Assembly (NCBI RefSeq): GCF_900637665.1
Contig: NZ_LR134386.1
Location: forward strand, 310,001-374,000
DNA from: Chryseobacterium nakagawai
GTDB taxonomy: Bacteria > Bacteroidota > Bacteroidia > Flavobacteriales > Weeksellaceae
Length of the DNA: 64,000 nucleotides
Reading direction: 5' to 3'
Under the pieces are notes generated by a model. That model worked only from the letters and a program-made list of their open reading frames with translations. It searched no databases and was not told where the DNA came from. Numbering within the stretch: position 1 is the first letter of the stretch; each line of letters opens with the position of its first letter. A program made the translations under genes and the position numbers. Below, piece after piece: positions 51,459-60,705 of this stretch.

Positions 51459-52016
51459 ATGAGAAATTTGATCAAAATATTTTCGATATTATCATTGTTT
51501 GGTTTTTATAGTATTGAAGCCCAGCAGGTTGTTAAAAAAGATACGCTTTCAGGAACGGAGCTTGTCATCACTATGGATTCCAAAATAAATGCTGCTTTGG
51601 AAGGAGTTGAAGATAAATGTTCAAAGGTTGCTGTCAATAATCCCATTAAAGATTATAGTAATAATGACTTGGGCATTTCTTCGGGAACAAATACAAAGCC
51701 TAATAAGATTTATGTGCCGAATAGGGAATTGACTAATGCCGAAATTTGTAGAAAAAATCCTAGAATTTTAGGGTACAAAATTCAAATAACAACGGTAAAA
51801 AGTAATGAAGAAGCTAATGAAGTGAAGTCTTATTTCAGAAAAAGATTTCCTAACCTTAAAGTGGAAACAGATGCTTCTTTAAGACCTAATTATAAAATCT
51901 TAGCCGGAAGTTATTTCACTAAGCAAAGTGCAGCTAGTGATCTTTCAAGAGTGAGAGAGTATTTCAAATCTGCAGTTGCGGTTCAGTACAGAATTTTCTG
52001 TGCAGAAGCAAAGTAA
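51459..52016 (+). CDS. SPOR-domain secreted protein
   Basis: The 185-residue protein has a signal peptide ending at SIEAQQ (about residue 21). Its low-complexity middle has paired Cys (about 52, 89), and a C-terminal SPOR domain lies at about 105-183 (ILGYKIQITTVKSNEEAN; NYKILAGSYFTKQSAASDLS). SPOR domains bind glycan strands stripped of stem peptides, at division sites. It is divergent from the act operon and has its own promoter and terminator. Confidence 0.88.
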   Translation: MRNLIKIFSILSLFGFYSIEAQQVVKKDTLSGTELVITMDSKINAALEGVEDKCSKVAVNNPIKDYSNNDLGISSGTNTKPNKIYVPNRELTNAEICRKNPRILGYKIQITTVKSNEEANEVKSYFRKRFPNLKVETDASLRPNYKILAGSYFTKQSAASDLSRVREYFKSAVAVQYRIFCAEAK

Positions 52017-52032
52017 CTGAAAACTTTAAAAT

Positions 52033-52064
52033 ATAAAAGCCGAGAATATTCTCGGCTTTTTTTA
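52033..52064 (+). terminator. Hairpin terminator after the SPOR-domain gene
   Basis: A 26-bp perfect palindrome (52035-52060: AAAAGCCGAGAAT and its complement) is followed by T residues. It also faces the convergent DUF6080 gene. Confidence 0.88.
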
Positions 52065-53339
52065 TTGATAATAGGTTTGTAAAAACCAAAAGAATTCTGA
52101 CATTCTGAATAAATTATTTGAGAGTAAATACACGAGTAATATACTGACAACCAATGTTAAAAAGGCAATTGTTTTTGCAGAGGATCTGTAGGCATAGAAT
52201 AGCCAGCCAATAAGTAATGGATAGACAAAAACAAAGTGTCCGCCATAGATATATGAAGTGTGAAGTCCAAATCTCATCATGCAATGAATGAAAATATCAA
52301 ATAGGAAAGAAATCATGATGACTTGAACCCATTTGTTTTTAAAATTCTTTACATAACTCCAACTTATCAGTATCAATAATAGAATGATGAAGATATAAGG
52401 AAATACTGATGAGTAGAGGTCCATATAAAGACCTTTGAAATTAAAACCCTTCATATTGTGCTTATCTGAAAGAATGAAGCTGGGAAGCAAAATATTCCCT
52501 CCATAAAAGAAAGAAAGAATCATGTCCCAAGTTGGCATAGATTCTACGTTGGAGAACTTTTCGTATTGTTGATTTGTCTTTGAGAAAATGTTCTGGTATT
52601 TGAAATCAATCCTATAGAGGTAAAGCAATGCGTATATGACAATGGCAATTGCACCTCTTAAAATGGCGCTTCCTAGTTTTTTCCAGTCTTTAAAAAGATT
52701 TTTTTCAAAGAATATCGGAATGAAAACTTTTGCAATGTTTGTGATAGTAAGCCCTCCAATGGTAATACTTGCCGCCGAAAGCGCTGCTGCTGGTATTTTT
52801 TCTTCCTTTTTGAGTTTTATTGCTGCATAATGGTTATACAATGAAAGTAAAAATAGGGTATATGTAAAGTTTTCAGGAGTAAATGAAAGAATAATGTTGG
52901 TAGAAAAGATTCCAAAAAATAAAGTAATCAAAAGACTGTAAGGTAATGGAAGCCTGATAATGTTCTTGAGGTATTTGAAAATCTGAACAATATTTAAGGT
53001 AATAATGATGTTGCTGAGCCATGCCAGGGTTAGTCTAAAAGTCATATCCATCTTTCCACCTGAAATTAATAAACAAAATTCTCTGATACAATTGAAAAAA
53101 TAATAGGATAAGGGGTGCCTTTCAAAACTGCCTCCTGTCATTAGGATAGATTTGTTGTCAAAACTGAAATAGGCATCCCAAGGAATTCTGCTGTCGAATA
53201 TAATTCTGTAGTGTATCGCAATATAAGAACCAAGAATTCCGTAGCAGGTGATGAAGAACAGGAATACACTTAGTTCTGTATAAGAAGATGGAAAAACCAA
53301 CCTTAAAAAGTTGACAAATTTTGTTTTGATAAATGACAC
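52062..53339 (-). CDS. DUF6080-like polytopic membrane protein
   Basis: The 425-residue protein has about ten hydrophobic helices with a large extracytoplasmic loop between the first two (WDAYFSFDNKSILMTGGSFERHPLSYYFFN, in two parts: W-D-x-Y-F and R-H-P-L-S-Y-Y). It resembles GT-C type glycosyltransferases and DUF6080 proteins, in which an acidic residue of that first loop is important; here Asp in PWDAYFS is the candidate. The start is GTG at 53339. A TACTTTTG box (rc of 53356-53363) sits 17 bp upstream and supports this start. The true function is not known. Confidence 0.65.
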   Translation of the reverse strand: MSFIKTKFVNFLRLVFPSSYTELSVFLFFITCYGILGSYIAIHYRIIFDSRIPWDAYFSFDNKSILMTGGSFERHPLSYYFFNCIREFCLLISGGKMDMTFRLTLAWLSNIIITLNIVQIFKYLKNIIRLPLPYSLLITLFFGIFSTNIILSFTPENFTYTLFLLSLYNHYAAIKLKKEEKIPAAALSAASITIGGLTITNIAKVFIPIFFEKNLFKDWKKLGSAILRGAIAIVIYALLYLYRIDFKYQNIFSKTNQQYEKFSNVESMPTWDMILSFFYGGNILLPSFILSDKHNMKGFNFKGLYMDLYSSVFPYIFIILLLILISWSYVKNFKNKWVQVIMISFLFDIFIHCMMRFGLHTSYIYGGHFVFVYPLLIGWLFYAYRSSAKTIAFLTLVVSILLVYLLSNNLFRMSEFFWFLQTYYQ

Positions 53340-53367
53340 GTGTCTTATTTTTTTGCAAAAGTAAAAT

Positions 53368-53395
53368 AAAAAACCACCAGAATTGGTGGTTTTAT
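53368..53395 (-). terminator. Terminator of the T9SS substrate gene
   Basis: AAAACCACCA (53370-53379) pairs exactly with TGGTGGTTTT (53384-53393) over a GAAT loop. The flanking A/T runs make it usable on the minus strand. Confidence 0.85.
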
Positions 53396-53416
53396 GAAGA
53401 TTGTATAACGTTATGG

Positions 53417-54277
53417 TTATTGTTTGATAATTTTTTCCGTAGTAGAAGTTCCATCAGTAAATTCTACCTTCATCAGATAGATTCCTTTTGGAAGACTTGA
53501 AATATCTGTATTTCCTGATTCTACTCTACTAAGGGTTTTTCCTGACATGTCAACCACTGAAGTTGCTTTTATTTTTTTGTCAGTTTTAATATTGACTTCT
53601 CCTTTTGTAGGGTTAGGGTAGATAGATGTATTTGTTTTTGATTTTGAAGCTTCGGATGTACCAAGAGATCCATTCGCTACAATTTGTACATCATCTATTG
53701 AAACGGCATCAGCATTATCTGCTACATATTGGAATCTTATTTTGACATTTGCCTGCCCTACATAAGCTGCTAGATCTCTTTGTACGGTCACTGTATTGTA
53801 TAGATCGGTATCTACGTCTCCATCTCCATCATCAATGAAGCCTGGTTCGTTGTCTTCATTCCATATTGTTGTCCAGGTTGTTCCTCCGTTAGTTGAAATT
53901 TGTGCAAGAAGGTTACCTTCATTTAAGCTTATCATATATGACCAGCCTAATTTTACTTTGAAGCTTAGTACTGGATTCGTTACGCCAACTAAACTAAAAG
54001 ACGGGCTTATCAAGCTAGCGTCGTTTGCTCCGTCCACCCAGTCAATGGTTGCAGAATTGCTTCCGTTAATGGTAAATCTATTTCTTAATTCAGTAGAAAT
54101 AGGAGTGATGCCGGCAAAAACAATACTGGTAGAGTTCCACTCTCTTTGAGAATTGGTATTTGATTTCGTCCAACCAGTTGGAGGAAATGTTGTACCATCA
54201 AAATTTTGTGAAAGTACCGTCTGTGCATTACTGTAAAAGCACGATACTACTGCTAAAGAAAATATAATTTTTTTCAT
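53417..54277 (-). CDS. Type IX secretion substrate with choice-of-anchor-J-like domain
   Basis: The 286-residue protein has a signal peptide (ending SNAQT, about residue 19), an MAM/choice-of-anchor J-type domain (about 20-205: QNFDGTTFPPTGWT, DWVDGANDASLISPSF, LSFKVKLGWSY, DDVQIVANG), and a type A sorting domain (about 220-286: NTSIYPNPTKGEVNIKTDKK; LPKGIYLMKVEF; TEKIIKQ). This marks export through the T9SS and attachment to the cell surface. The organism must therefore have a T9SS; gldH in this window is consistent. The domain often mediates adhesion or accompanies enzymes. No catalytic motif is seen. Confidence 0.88.
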   Translation of the reverse strand: MKKIIFSLAVVSCFYSNAQTVLSQNFDGTTFPPTGWTKSNTNSQREWNSTSIVFAGITPISTELRNRFTINGSNSATIDWVDGANDASLISPSFSLVGVTNPVLSFKVKLGWSYMISLNEGNLLAQISTNGGTTWTTIWNEDNEPGFIDDGDGDVDTDLYNTVTVQRDLAAYVGQANVKIRFQYVADNADAVSIDDVQIVANGSLGTSEASKSKTNTSIYPNPTKGEVNIKTDKKIKATSVVDMSGKTLSRVESGNTDISSLPKGIYLMKVEFTDGTSTTEKIIKQ

Positions 54278-54361
54278 ATTAATAAATTTTTCTAAAATTA
54301 GTGAAAATATTTAATATGATGTCAATAATTTAATATTTGATGCTTTTTTGTGGTATATTTG

Positions 54362-55903
54362 TTAAGAACTACACGAAAGTGTAGAACATCCGGCAGTATC
54401 GTCATATCCTGATGGTCTTTTATTGGAAAATTCCGAAAATATTTCTTTATAGGGATTTTCTAATGCTTCAGTGAGTTTATTTAGCATTTCCGTTTGCCCA
54501 TTGTTGATCTCCTCAATACATTCGTAAAGTAAATAATTTCTGAGGATGAACTTTGGGTTTGACTTTGCCATCATTTCTAAAGACTCTTCTCTTGAAATGG
54601 AGTTTGAATTCAATCGGGATTCATATTTCCCAACAAAATCCTTAAGCTTTCCAAGCTTTTCATCCGTTAAAAAAGAGTAGGATATACTACTGAAGTGTTC
54701 TTTTAAGTCAATACCAGTGGCTAACTTTTCCAATTGATTAAAAAATAAAGTGTAATCGAATTCCAGTTCCTGCATTAATCCTTGCCAGTTGGTAAAAAAT
54801 TCTTCGTCATCTTTTTTCAGCTTATCAAATCCGAATTTTTGGCATAGCATTTTATCATGGGCTTCCCAGAAATAAGTACCATAGCTGTTTAATGTATTTT
54901 CTAAAAATTTTTCATCCTTGATTAACGGGTGAAGGGCATTGGCTAGTTGCCAAAGGTTCCATTGAGAGATTTGCCCCTGTTTTCCAAAAGCATATCTTCT
55001 TCCCGGAAGATCTGTAGTATTGGGAGTGAAATTTAAATCGTATTCATCCATCATGGAATAAGGCCCATAATCAATTGTTAATCCCAAAATTGACATATTA
55101 TCAGTATTCATTACCCCGTGTACAAAACCAATCCTAAACCATTCAACCATAAGATCAGCGGTACGAGTACAAATACTTTCAAAGAAGTCTTTATATTTCT
55201 GAGTGTCGGATGATGTAATTTCAGGATAATAATTTTCAATAGTGAAGTCTAATAACTCCTGTAAGGTTTTATATTCCTGCTGGGCAGACATCAGTTCAAA
55301 GTGACCAAACCGAAGGAAGCTTTCAGCGGTTCTGATGACTACTGCACCTTTTTCCAATTGTGGATTTCCATTATACATGATATCACGAACGACATCTTCG
55401 CCTGTGAAAGCCAGGCTTAAAGCTCTGGTTGTAGGAACGCCTAAATGATACATTGCCTCACTCATCAAATATTCTCTTACGGAGGATCTGAGCACAGCTC
55501 TTCCATCCGCGTGTCTGGAATAAGGGGTTGCTCCAGCACCTTTCCATTGAATTTCTGTTCTTTTTCCTGAGCTGTTAGTAATTTCTCCTGCAATGATGGC
55601 CCTTCCATCTCCAAGCTGGCCAGCCCAGTTTCCAAACTGATGCCCTGCATAGGCTGTGGCATAGGTCTGAACACTATCAGGTAGATGATTTCCTACTAAA
55701 AAATCAAGGTCTTTCTCTTCGAACACACCTAATCCTATTTCTTCTGATAAAGTTTCATTAAAGGCTATTAACTGGGGGTTGTCAAAACCCGCAGGATTGA
55801 TGGTTGAGAATAAAACCTTAGGAGTATTTCTCTGCATAGGATTGTTAGAAAAATCTCCCGGAAATTTCTTGAGAAAAGGTTGGCTGATGCGTTCGATATT
55901 CAT
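54362..55903 (-). CDS. selO: Protein adenylyltransferase SelO (YdiU family)
   Basis: SelO is a pseudokinase-fold enzyme that AMPylates proteins, including redox enzymes. The 513-residue protein has AYAGHQFGNWAGQLGDGRAI, IQWKGAGATPYSRHADGRAVLRS (in two parts), REYLMSEAMYHLG, GFVHGVMNTDNMSILGLTIDYGPYSMMDEY (two parts) and RYAFGKQGQISQWNLWQLA, all family hallmarks. The tail ends CSTLSCSS. The antepenultimate Cys is where some eukaryotic homologues have Sec, and an upstream Cys allows a redox switch. A promoter box TATCTTTG (rc of 55908-55915) gives a very short leader. Confidence 0.94.
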   Translation of the reverse strand: MNIERISQPFLKKFPGDFSNNPMQRNTPKVLFSTINPAGFDNPQLIAFNETLSEEIGLGVFEEKDLDFLVGNHLPDSVQTYATAYAGHQFGNWAGQLGDGRAIIAGEITNSSGKRTEIQWKGAGATPYSRHADGRAVLRSSVREYLMSEAMYHLGVPTTRALSLAFTGEDVVRDIMYNGNPQLEKGAVVIRTAESFLRFGHFELMSAQQEYKTLQELLDFTIENYYPEITSSDTQKYKDFFESICTRTADLMVEWFRIGFVHGVMNTDNMSILGLTIDYGPYSMMDEYDLNFTPNTTDLPGRRYAFGKQGQISQWNLWQLANALHPLIKDEKFLENTLNSYGTYFWEAHDKMLCQKFGFDKLKKDDEEFFTNWQGLMQELEFDYTLFFNQLEKLATGIDLKEHFSSISYSFLTDEKLGKLKDFVGKYESRLNSNSISREESLEMMAKSNPKFILRNYLLYECIEEINNGQTEMLNKLTEALENPYKEIFSEFSNKRPSGYDDTAGCSTLSCSS

Positions 55904-55928
55904 CCTTCAAAGATATTAATTATAAAAG

Positions 55929-55962
55929 AAAAGACCTTTCAAATTATTGAAAGGTCTTATGT
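55929..55962 (-). terminator. Terminator of the ricT-gldH-PBP1A operon
   Basis: AAGACCTTTCAA (55931-55942) pairs exactly with TTGAAAGGTCTT (55947-55958) around ATTA. On the minus strand it is followed by TTCTTTT. It lies between the PBP1A stop and the selO start. Confidence 0.88.
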
Positions 55963-55978
55963 ATTTCTAAAAGAGAAA

Positions 55979-58354
55979 TTATTTATTAAAATCTACCTCA
56001 TCATTCGAATGAAGGTTTTCGTTAATATTTTCCTCTTTCTTTTCTGTAGTTTTCTTAGGAGTTGGATCTGCCGGTCTTGGATTCTTGATTTCGTCAATGG
56101 TCTGAAGACTTCCGTCATCTCCATATCCGCCACCTAATCCTTTAAGATTTGAACAGCCGTCTTTCCAGTCTGAAGGTTTGATAAACTTATCATCAGGACT
56201 CACTCCTAATGTTTTATCTGCCCATACCTTTTTCATGAAGATGGCCCATATTGGTAACGCCATTCTCGCACCCTGACCTTCACCAGTTCCGAAGAAGTGA
56301 GTGGCTCTGTCTTCCCATCCTACCCAGGCTCCTGTTGCCAGTTTTGGAGTGATCCCCATGAACCAACCATCTGAGTTGTTCTGTGTAGTACCTGTTTTAG
56401 CAGCAATTTCAACCCCTTTTGAGATTCCTCTTCTTCCTAATTCTCCTGATGCGGTACCATATTGTGCAACACCTTTCATCAATTCAATCATGGTATAGGC
56501 GTACATTGGATTCATTACTTCCTTAGGTTCTACATTTACTTCTTTAATAACCCTACCGTTGGCATCTTCAATTCTCCAAATCATTTCCGGTTTATTGTGA
56601 TTTCCATAGTTGGCAAAAGTGCTATAGGCTCCTAACATCTCATAGATGGTAATGTCTGATGAACCTAGTGCTATGGTGTTATTTCTTGGAATATCTTCTG
56701 TTACCCCCAGATCTCTTGCGGTCTGGATAACAGCGTCTACACCCGTCATTTCAATAAGTCTTGCGGCAATAGGGTTTTGAGAGTGTGCTAAACCATCTTT
56801 TAAAGTAAGCATTCCTCCTCTTCCCGGAACGTGCCATCCATTGTGATCATAAGTTGCGTTAGAAACAGTTGAACAAGGAGTCATTCCAAGTTTCATAATT
56901 GCAGTTGCATATACGAAAGGCTTGAAGGTGGATCCTACCTGTCTCTTACCTTGCTTAATGTGGTCATACTGGAAGTGCTGCCAGTCAATACCTCCTACCC
57001 AGGCTTTGATTTCTCCCGTTCCCGGAACCATAGACATAAGCCCAGCCTGTGCAATTTGTTTGTGATATCTGATAGAGTCCCAAGGTGACATTTCAACCTC
57101 TTCCTCTCCGTTCCATGTGAATCGTGAAGTTTTGATAGGTTTCTTGAATTCCATCATAATAGAATCTTCAGGCATACCATCAGCTTTCAACAGTTTATAT
57201 CTTCCGGTTCTTTTCATAGCCTGAAGCATTACGGAGTTGATTTGTTTATCTGTAAGATAGTAAAAAGGTCTGTTTTTTCTTCCTCTCTGCTCTGCATCAA
57301 ATCTTTTCTGAAGGTCGGTTAAATGTTCTTTAATTGCCTCTTCTGCATATTTTTGCATTTTAGAGTCAAGGGTAACATATATTTTTAGACCATCTTTGTA
57401 AAGGTTGAGCTTCTTTCCTGTTTCTTTTTCGTGAGTTTCAAGATATTTGTCAATCTCTTTTCTCAGATAGAATTTATAGTAGGCAGAATATCCGTCAGTA
57501 ATACTTTTAATAGGATGGAAGTCTACTTCTACAGGAGTGCTAATTGCCTTTTCATAAGTAGCAGCATCAATATATCCCGTTTTTTGCATCTGATCCAAAA
57601 CAACATTTCTTCTCTCTTTTGCTTTTTCAGGATATCTGTATGGGTTGTTTTTTCTTGGATTTTCAAGCATGGCAACAAAAGTTGCGGCTTCCGGAAGCGT
57701 AAGTTCAGAGGTTTTTTTGTTAAAATAAACTCTGGATGCCATTTCAACACCGTTTGCATTGAATAAGAAGTCAAACTTATTGAAATAAAGTGTGATAATT
57801 TCTTCTTTGGTATATCTTTTTTCAAGACTCACAGCCACTACCCATTCTTTCAGTTTCTGGAATGCTCTTTCAAATTTATTCTGAGATGCGGTTCCTGTGA
57901 AAAGAAGTTTTGCTAGCTGCTGGGTGATGGTAGAACCACCACCACGTCCACCACCGTAAGCCACAGCTCTGGCGATAGAGTATAAATCGATTCCTGAATG
58001 TTCTTTAAAACGTTCATCCTCTTTCGCCTGAAGGGCATAGATAAGGTAAGGCGGAAGATCCTTATATACAATAGGCTGAGTCTTCTCTTTCTCAAACTTA
58101 CCCAGTGTGACCCCATCTGAAGATATGATTTCAGAAGCGACGAAGATATCCGGGTTTTCAAGTTCCTTTACATCCGGCATCTCTCCAAGGAATCCTTGGG
58201 AAACCGCAAAGAAAAGCCCTGAAACCCCTAAAACTACCACAATGAGTCCAATCCAAATAAATGAGACCCATTTTTTCCAAGAGGTGTTCTTTTTTTTAGG
58301 AGGTAGAGGAAATGTTTTCCCCTTATTTCCTGCATTTTTATTGTTTACTTCCAT
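55979..58354 (-). CDS. Bifunctional penicillin-binding protein 1A-like (GT51 plus transpeptidase)
   Basis: The 791-residue protein has a membrane helix (about 29-51), a GT51 peptidoglycan glycosyltransferase domain (about 80-270: EDERFKEHSGIDLYSIARA, GGGSTITQQLAK) and a class A penicillin-binding transpeptidase domain (about 430-720). The latter has catalytic Ser475 in the STFK motif, SQN and KTGTTQ. It polymerises and cross-links peptidoglycan. The C-terminal ~40 residues are Pro/Lys/Glu-rich and low-complexity. It is 6 bp downstream of gldH in the same operon. Confidence 0.95.
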   Translation of the reverse strand: MEVNNKNAGNKGKTFPLPPKKKNTSWKKWVSFIWIGLIVVVLGVSGLFFAVSQGFLGEMPDVKELENPDIFVASEIISSDGVTLGKFEKEKTQPIVYKDLPPYLIYALQAKEDERFKEHSGIDLYSIARAVAYGGGRGGGSTITQQLAKLLFTGTASQNKFERAFQKLKEWVVAVSLEKRYTKEEIITLYFNKFDFLFNANGVEMASRVYFNKKTSELTLPEAATFVAMLENPRKNNPYRYPEKAKERRNVVLDQMQKTGYIDAATYEKAISTPVEVDFHPIKSITDGYSAYYKFYLRKEIDKYLETHEKETGKKLNLYKDGLKIYVTLDSKMQKYAEEAIKEHLTDLQKRFDAEQRGRKNRPFYYLTDKQINSVMLQAMKRTGRYKLLKADGMPEDSIMMEFKKPIKTSRFTWNGEEEVEMSPWDSIRYHKQIAQAGLMSMVPGTGEIKAWVGGIDWQHFQYDHIKQGKRQVGSTFKPFVYATAIMKLGMTPCSTVSNATYDHNGWHVPGRGGMLTLKDGLAHSQNPIAARLIEMTGVDAVIQTARDLGVTEDIPRNNTIALGSSDITIYEMLGAYSTFANYGNHNKPEMIWRIEDANGRVIKEVNVEPKEVMNPMYAYTMIELMKGVAQYGTASGELGRRGISKGVEIAAKTGTTQNNSDGWFMGITPKLATGAWVGWEDRATHFFGTGEGQGARMALPIWAIFMKKVWADKTLGVSPDDKFIKPSDWKDGCSNLKGLGGGYGDDGSLQTIDEIKNPRPADPTPKKTTEKKEENINENLHSNDEVDFNK

Positions 58355-58360
58355 TTATGG

Positions 58361-58825
58361 TTACGGTTTAGCCGTTTCTATTTTTATTCCAATATCCTCA
58401 ATTCCAGGAAGGTTGTCGTTTCTCATTGCCTGGGATAGGCCGATTTCGTATTTTCCTTTCGCTGGAAATTTGTAATTCACTTTATACTGAAACAAGGTTT
58501 CCTTTGTGTCTCCAAAGCCTGTACCAAGCCATTCGCCGTTTGGTTTTGCCAAAACATAATTTAGGGTATCGGTCTCCTTTTTCTTGTTCTGCAGGTTGGT
58601 AAAATTCACAATAAATCTTATATTACTGTAAGGATAATTGCTGTTATTTCTTACGACAAATATAATATTTTTAGGATTCTGCGGATCTGAAATTTCAAGA
58701 TTAAATTTTTGCTCACTTTTCTTATTCCATTTGTTATCAATGGAATTCATAATAATATTTTCTCCCGAAGAAGAAGTACAGCTAAAGAAAAGGATAAAGG
58801 TGAATAATCCTAAAATTTTACGCAT
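58361..58825 (-). CDS. gldH: Gliding motility lipoprotein GldH
   Basis: GldH is a lipoprotein essential for gliding in Flavobacterium and conserved in many species with T9SS. The protein has about 154 residues from the ATG at 58825 (MRKILG). It has the lipobox FFSC (Cys16) and the GldH body (NKWNKKSEQKFNLEIS; NYPYSNIRFIVNFTN; LGTGFGDTKETLFQY; KYEIGLSQAMRNDNLPGIED). An upstream ATG at 58900 would put a Lys-rich extension before the signal peptide and is rejected. It overlaps ricT by 8 bp and PBP1A follows by 6 bp. Confidence 0.92.
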   Translation of the reverse strand: MRKILGLFTFILFFSCTSSSGENIIMNSIDNKWNKKSEQKFNLEISDPQNPKNIIFVVRNNSNYPYSNIRFIVNFTNLQNKKKETDTLNYVLAKPNGEWLGTGFGDTKETLFQYKVNYKFPAKGKYEIGLSQAMRNDNLPGIEDIGIKIETAKP

Positions 58826-60227
58826 TTTTATCTTTTTTTGGAGGATATTTCTTTTTAAATTTTTTCTTGTTTGGATTGCCTTGTTGAGCTTTATCTGCAT
58901 CAGGATTGGCTTCAGCTTTTACATTTTCCTTTTCCACTGGTGCTTTTTGTTGCTGTTGTGGCTTGGGTTGTTTCGGCTGGTTTCCTGCATTTACATTAGG
59001 ATTTTCAGATTTCTCAGGTCTATTAGGTCTTTCAGATCTTTCTGTCCTGCTTTTCTTTTGTCCCTGAGCTTGTGCTTGCCCCTGATTTTGATTGCCGTTT
59101 TGCTTATTCTGATTGTTCCTGTTTCTGTTACCTCTGTTTTTCTTTTCAAAACGGTCCACACTGTTTTCCTGAATCAGGTCAATGGTTTGGATGGTAGTTT
59201 CAGGTTGCTTCAAGTCTTCTAAAGGAAGTGTTTTTTCACCTCTTTTGTTTTTTGAAATCAGTTTTTTAACAAGGTCAATGTCAAAATCATACCACGCCAT
59301 GGAATGATCTACATAAGCAAACCACATTTTCTTTTTGAAAACGTCTATTTTAATACAAAATGCTCTTCCTTTTTCTGTATCCAGCATGGTAGATGAAGAA
59401 GGGAAGTTACTTAATGCATCTAAATAACTGTCAAGCTCGTAGTTAAGACAGCATTTAAGCTTGCCGCACTGTCCTGCAAGTTTTTGAGGGTTGATACTTA
59501 ACTGTTGATATCTTGCTACGTTCGTATTTACAGATCTGAAGTCTGTTAGCCATGTTGAACAACAAAGTTCCCGTCCGCAAGATCCTATTCCTCCTACTTT
59601 AGCCGCTTCCTGTCTGAACCCGATTTGTTTCATATCAATCTTGGTTCTGAAAGCTCCAGCGTAATCTTTAATCAGCTGTCTGAAGTCAATACGGTTATCA
59701 GCTGTATAATAGAACGTTATTTTTGAAGAGTCTCCCTGATATTCAACATCAGTTACTTTCATTTCAAGACCTAATCTTTGAGCAATTTTTCTAGCTTCAA
59801 GCTTTACTCCTTCCTCTTTCTTTCTCGCTTCCTGCCATACCTCAAGGTCTTTTTGGTTGGCCTGTCTGTATATTTTAAGTGCGGATTCTTCAGAAAACTT
59901 TTTCTTTTTCATCTGAATCTTTACTAATTCTCCCGTAAGGCTTACTACGCCTACATCGTGTCCCGGACTAGATTCTACTGTAATTACGCTACCAATATGT
60001 AAAGGAATATTATTTACATTTTTATAAAACGATTTTCTGTCATTTTTAAATCTAACTTCTACAAAATCACACCTGTTTGGTGCCGGATTGTTGATGTTAG
60101 AAAGCCAGTCAAAAACACTTAATTTATAACTATTCCCGCAGGTATTTACATTTTCACAGCCATTTGCGGTTTTTTTAGGACCACAAGAATGTGCAGAATC
60201 GCCGGATGTTTTGCATCCACAACTCAT
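58818..60227 (-). CDS. ricT: RicT-type PSP1 regulator with Cys-rich head and long disordered tail
   Basis: RicT/YaaT binds Fe-S-bearing complexes and, in Bacillus, helps RNA maturation and development. The 469-residue protein has Cys-rich residues 1-30 (Cys3, 5, 15, 24, 30) and then the PSP1 core (about 40-330) with GSCGRELCCSTWL and CGKLKCCLNYEL. Residues from about 350 are N/Q/K/E-rich and low-complexity, longer than usual for the family. This tail may be disordered or RNA-binding (inference). gldH and PBP1A follow on the same transcript. The gene order ricT-gldH is common in flavobacteria (recollection). Confidence 0.9.
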   Translation of the reverse strand: MSCGCKTSGDSAHSCGPKKTANGCENVNTCGNSYKLSVFDWLSNINNPAPNRCDFVEVRFKNDRKSFYKNVNNIPLHIGSVITVESSPGHDVGVVSLTGELVKIQMKKKKFSEESALKIYRQANQKDLEVWQEARKKEEGVKLEARKIAQRLGLEMKVTDVEYQGDSSKITFYYTADNRIDFRQLIKDYAGAFRTKIDMKQIGFRQEAAKVGGIGSCGRELCCSTWLTDFRSVNTNVARYQQLSINPQKLAGQCGKLKCCLNYELDSYLDALSNFPSSSTMLDTEKGRAFCIKIDVFKKKMWFAYVDHSMAWYDFDIDLVKKLISKNKRGEKTLPLEDLKQPETTIQTIDLIQENSVDRFEKKNRGNRNRNNQNKQNGNQNQGQAQAQGQKKSRTERSERPNRPEKSENPNVNAGNQPKQPKPQQQQKAPVEKENVKAEANPDADKAQQGNPNKKKFKKKYPPKKDKNA

Positions 60228-60249
60228 ATTTCTATTATTTATAATCTTG

Positions 60250-60278
60250 CAAATTTATGTATTTTTATCTTTATGCAA
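60250..60278 (-). promoter_or_regulatory. ricT operon promoter
   Basis: On the minus strand -7 TAAATTTG (rc of 60250-60257) and -33 TTG (rc of 60276-60278) are 18 bp apart, giving a leader of about 19 nt to the ATG at 60227. Confidence 0.65.
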
Positions 60279-60678
60279 TTCTAAAATACTCAAATAACCT
60301 GAATTCCGGGTAAAACATTTTTATATTTTGATATGGATACAATTTGTGAGTGGTGAAGAAACCGAGTTTAAGAGGTTTTGTGAGCTCTTAAAAATGAATT
60401 TTAAAATTTAGATTTGTTGAAAAAAGTTCTATTAGAAAATTTTAACATTTTTTCAGATTTATTTTAATCTTGGCTTATATGATGGATAAAGTCTCCTTTT
60501 GTTAAACATTTGTTTAATATTAAACGATTGTAATAAGGTCTTTTATTTGTTTTTATAATTGTTTGTTAATTATTGTTTTGCGTCTTATTATGTCTAGAAT
60601 GCTATTTTAAACATAGTTTTCTTTTTGTATATTGTTTAAAATGTTGGGAAATATTAACAGGTGTATTCAAAATAATTT

Positions 60679-60686
60679 TATATTTG
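60679..60686 (+). promoter_or_regulatory. -7 box of the FadL-SGNH operon
   Basis: TATATTTG (60679-60686) matches TAnnTTTG exactly, 19 bp before the ATG at 60706. No convincing -33 element at standard spacing is seen. Confidence 0.55.
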
Positions 60687-60705
60687 GGTTATATAATAAT
60701 AGTCT

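Larger units (their letters stand above)
60228..60705. other. Divergent regulatory region between ricT and the FadL-like gene
   Basis: The 478-bp gap is AT-rich and holds no gene I can support. It contains the ricT promoter (60250-60278), the FadL-gene box (60679-60686) and a 14-bp palindrome GTTTAATATTAAAC at 60512-60525. The leader to FadL is short, so most of the middle is unexplained. Confidence 0.6.

Noticed and set aside
54362..55903. Selenocysteine at the SelO C-terminus
   Set aside because: The tail reads CSTLSCSS with ordinary Cys codons before a normal stop. There is no in-frame UGA.
58826..58900. Upstream start for gldH
   Set aside because: It would add a 25-residue Lys-rich extension before the lipoprotein signal and lies inside ricT. 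ATG 58825 gives a proper lipobox.
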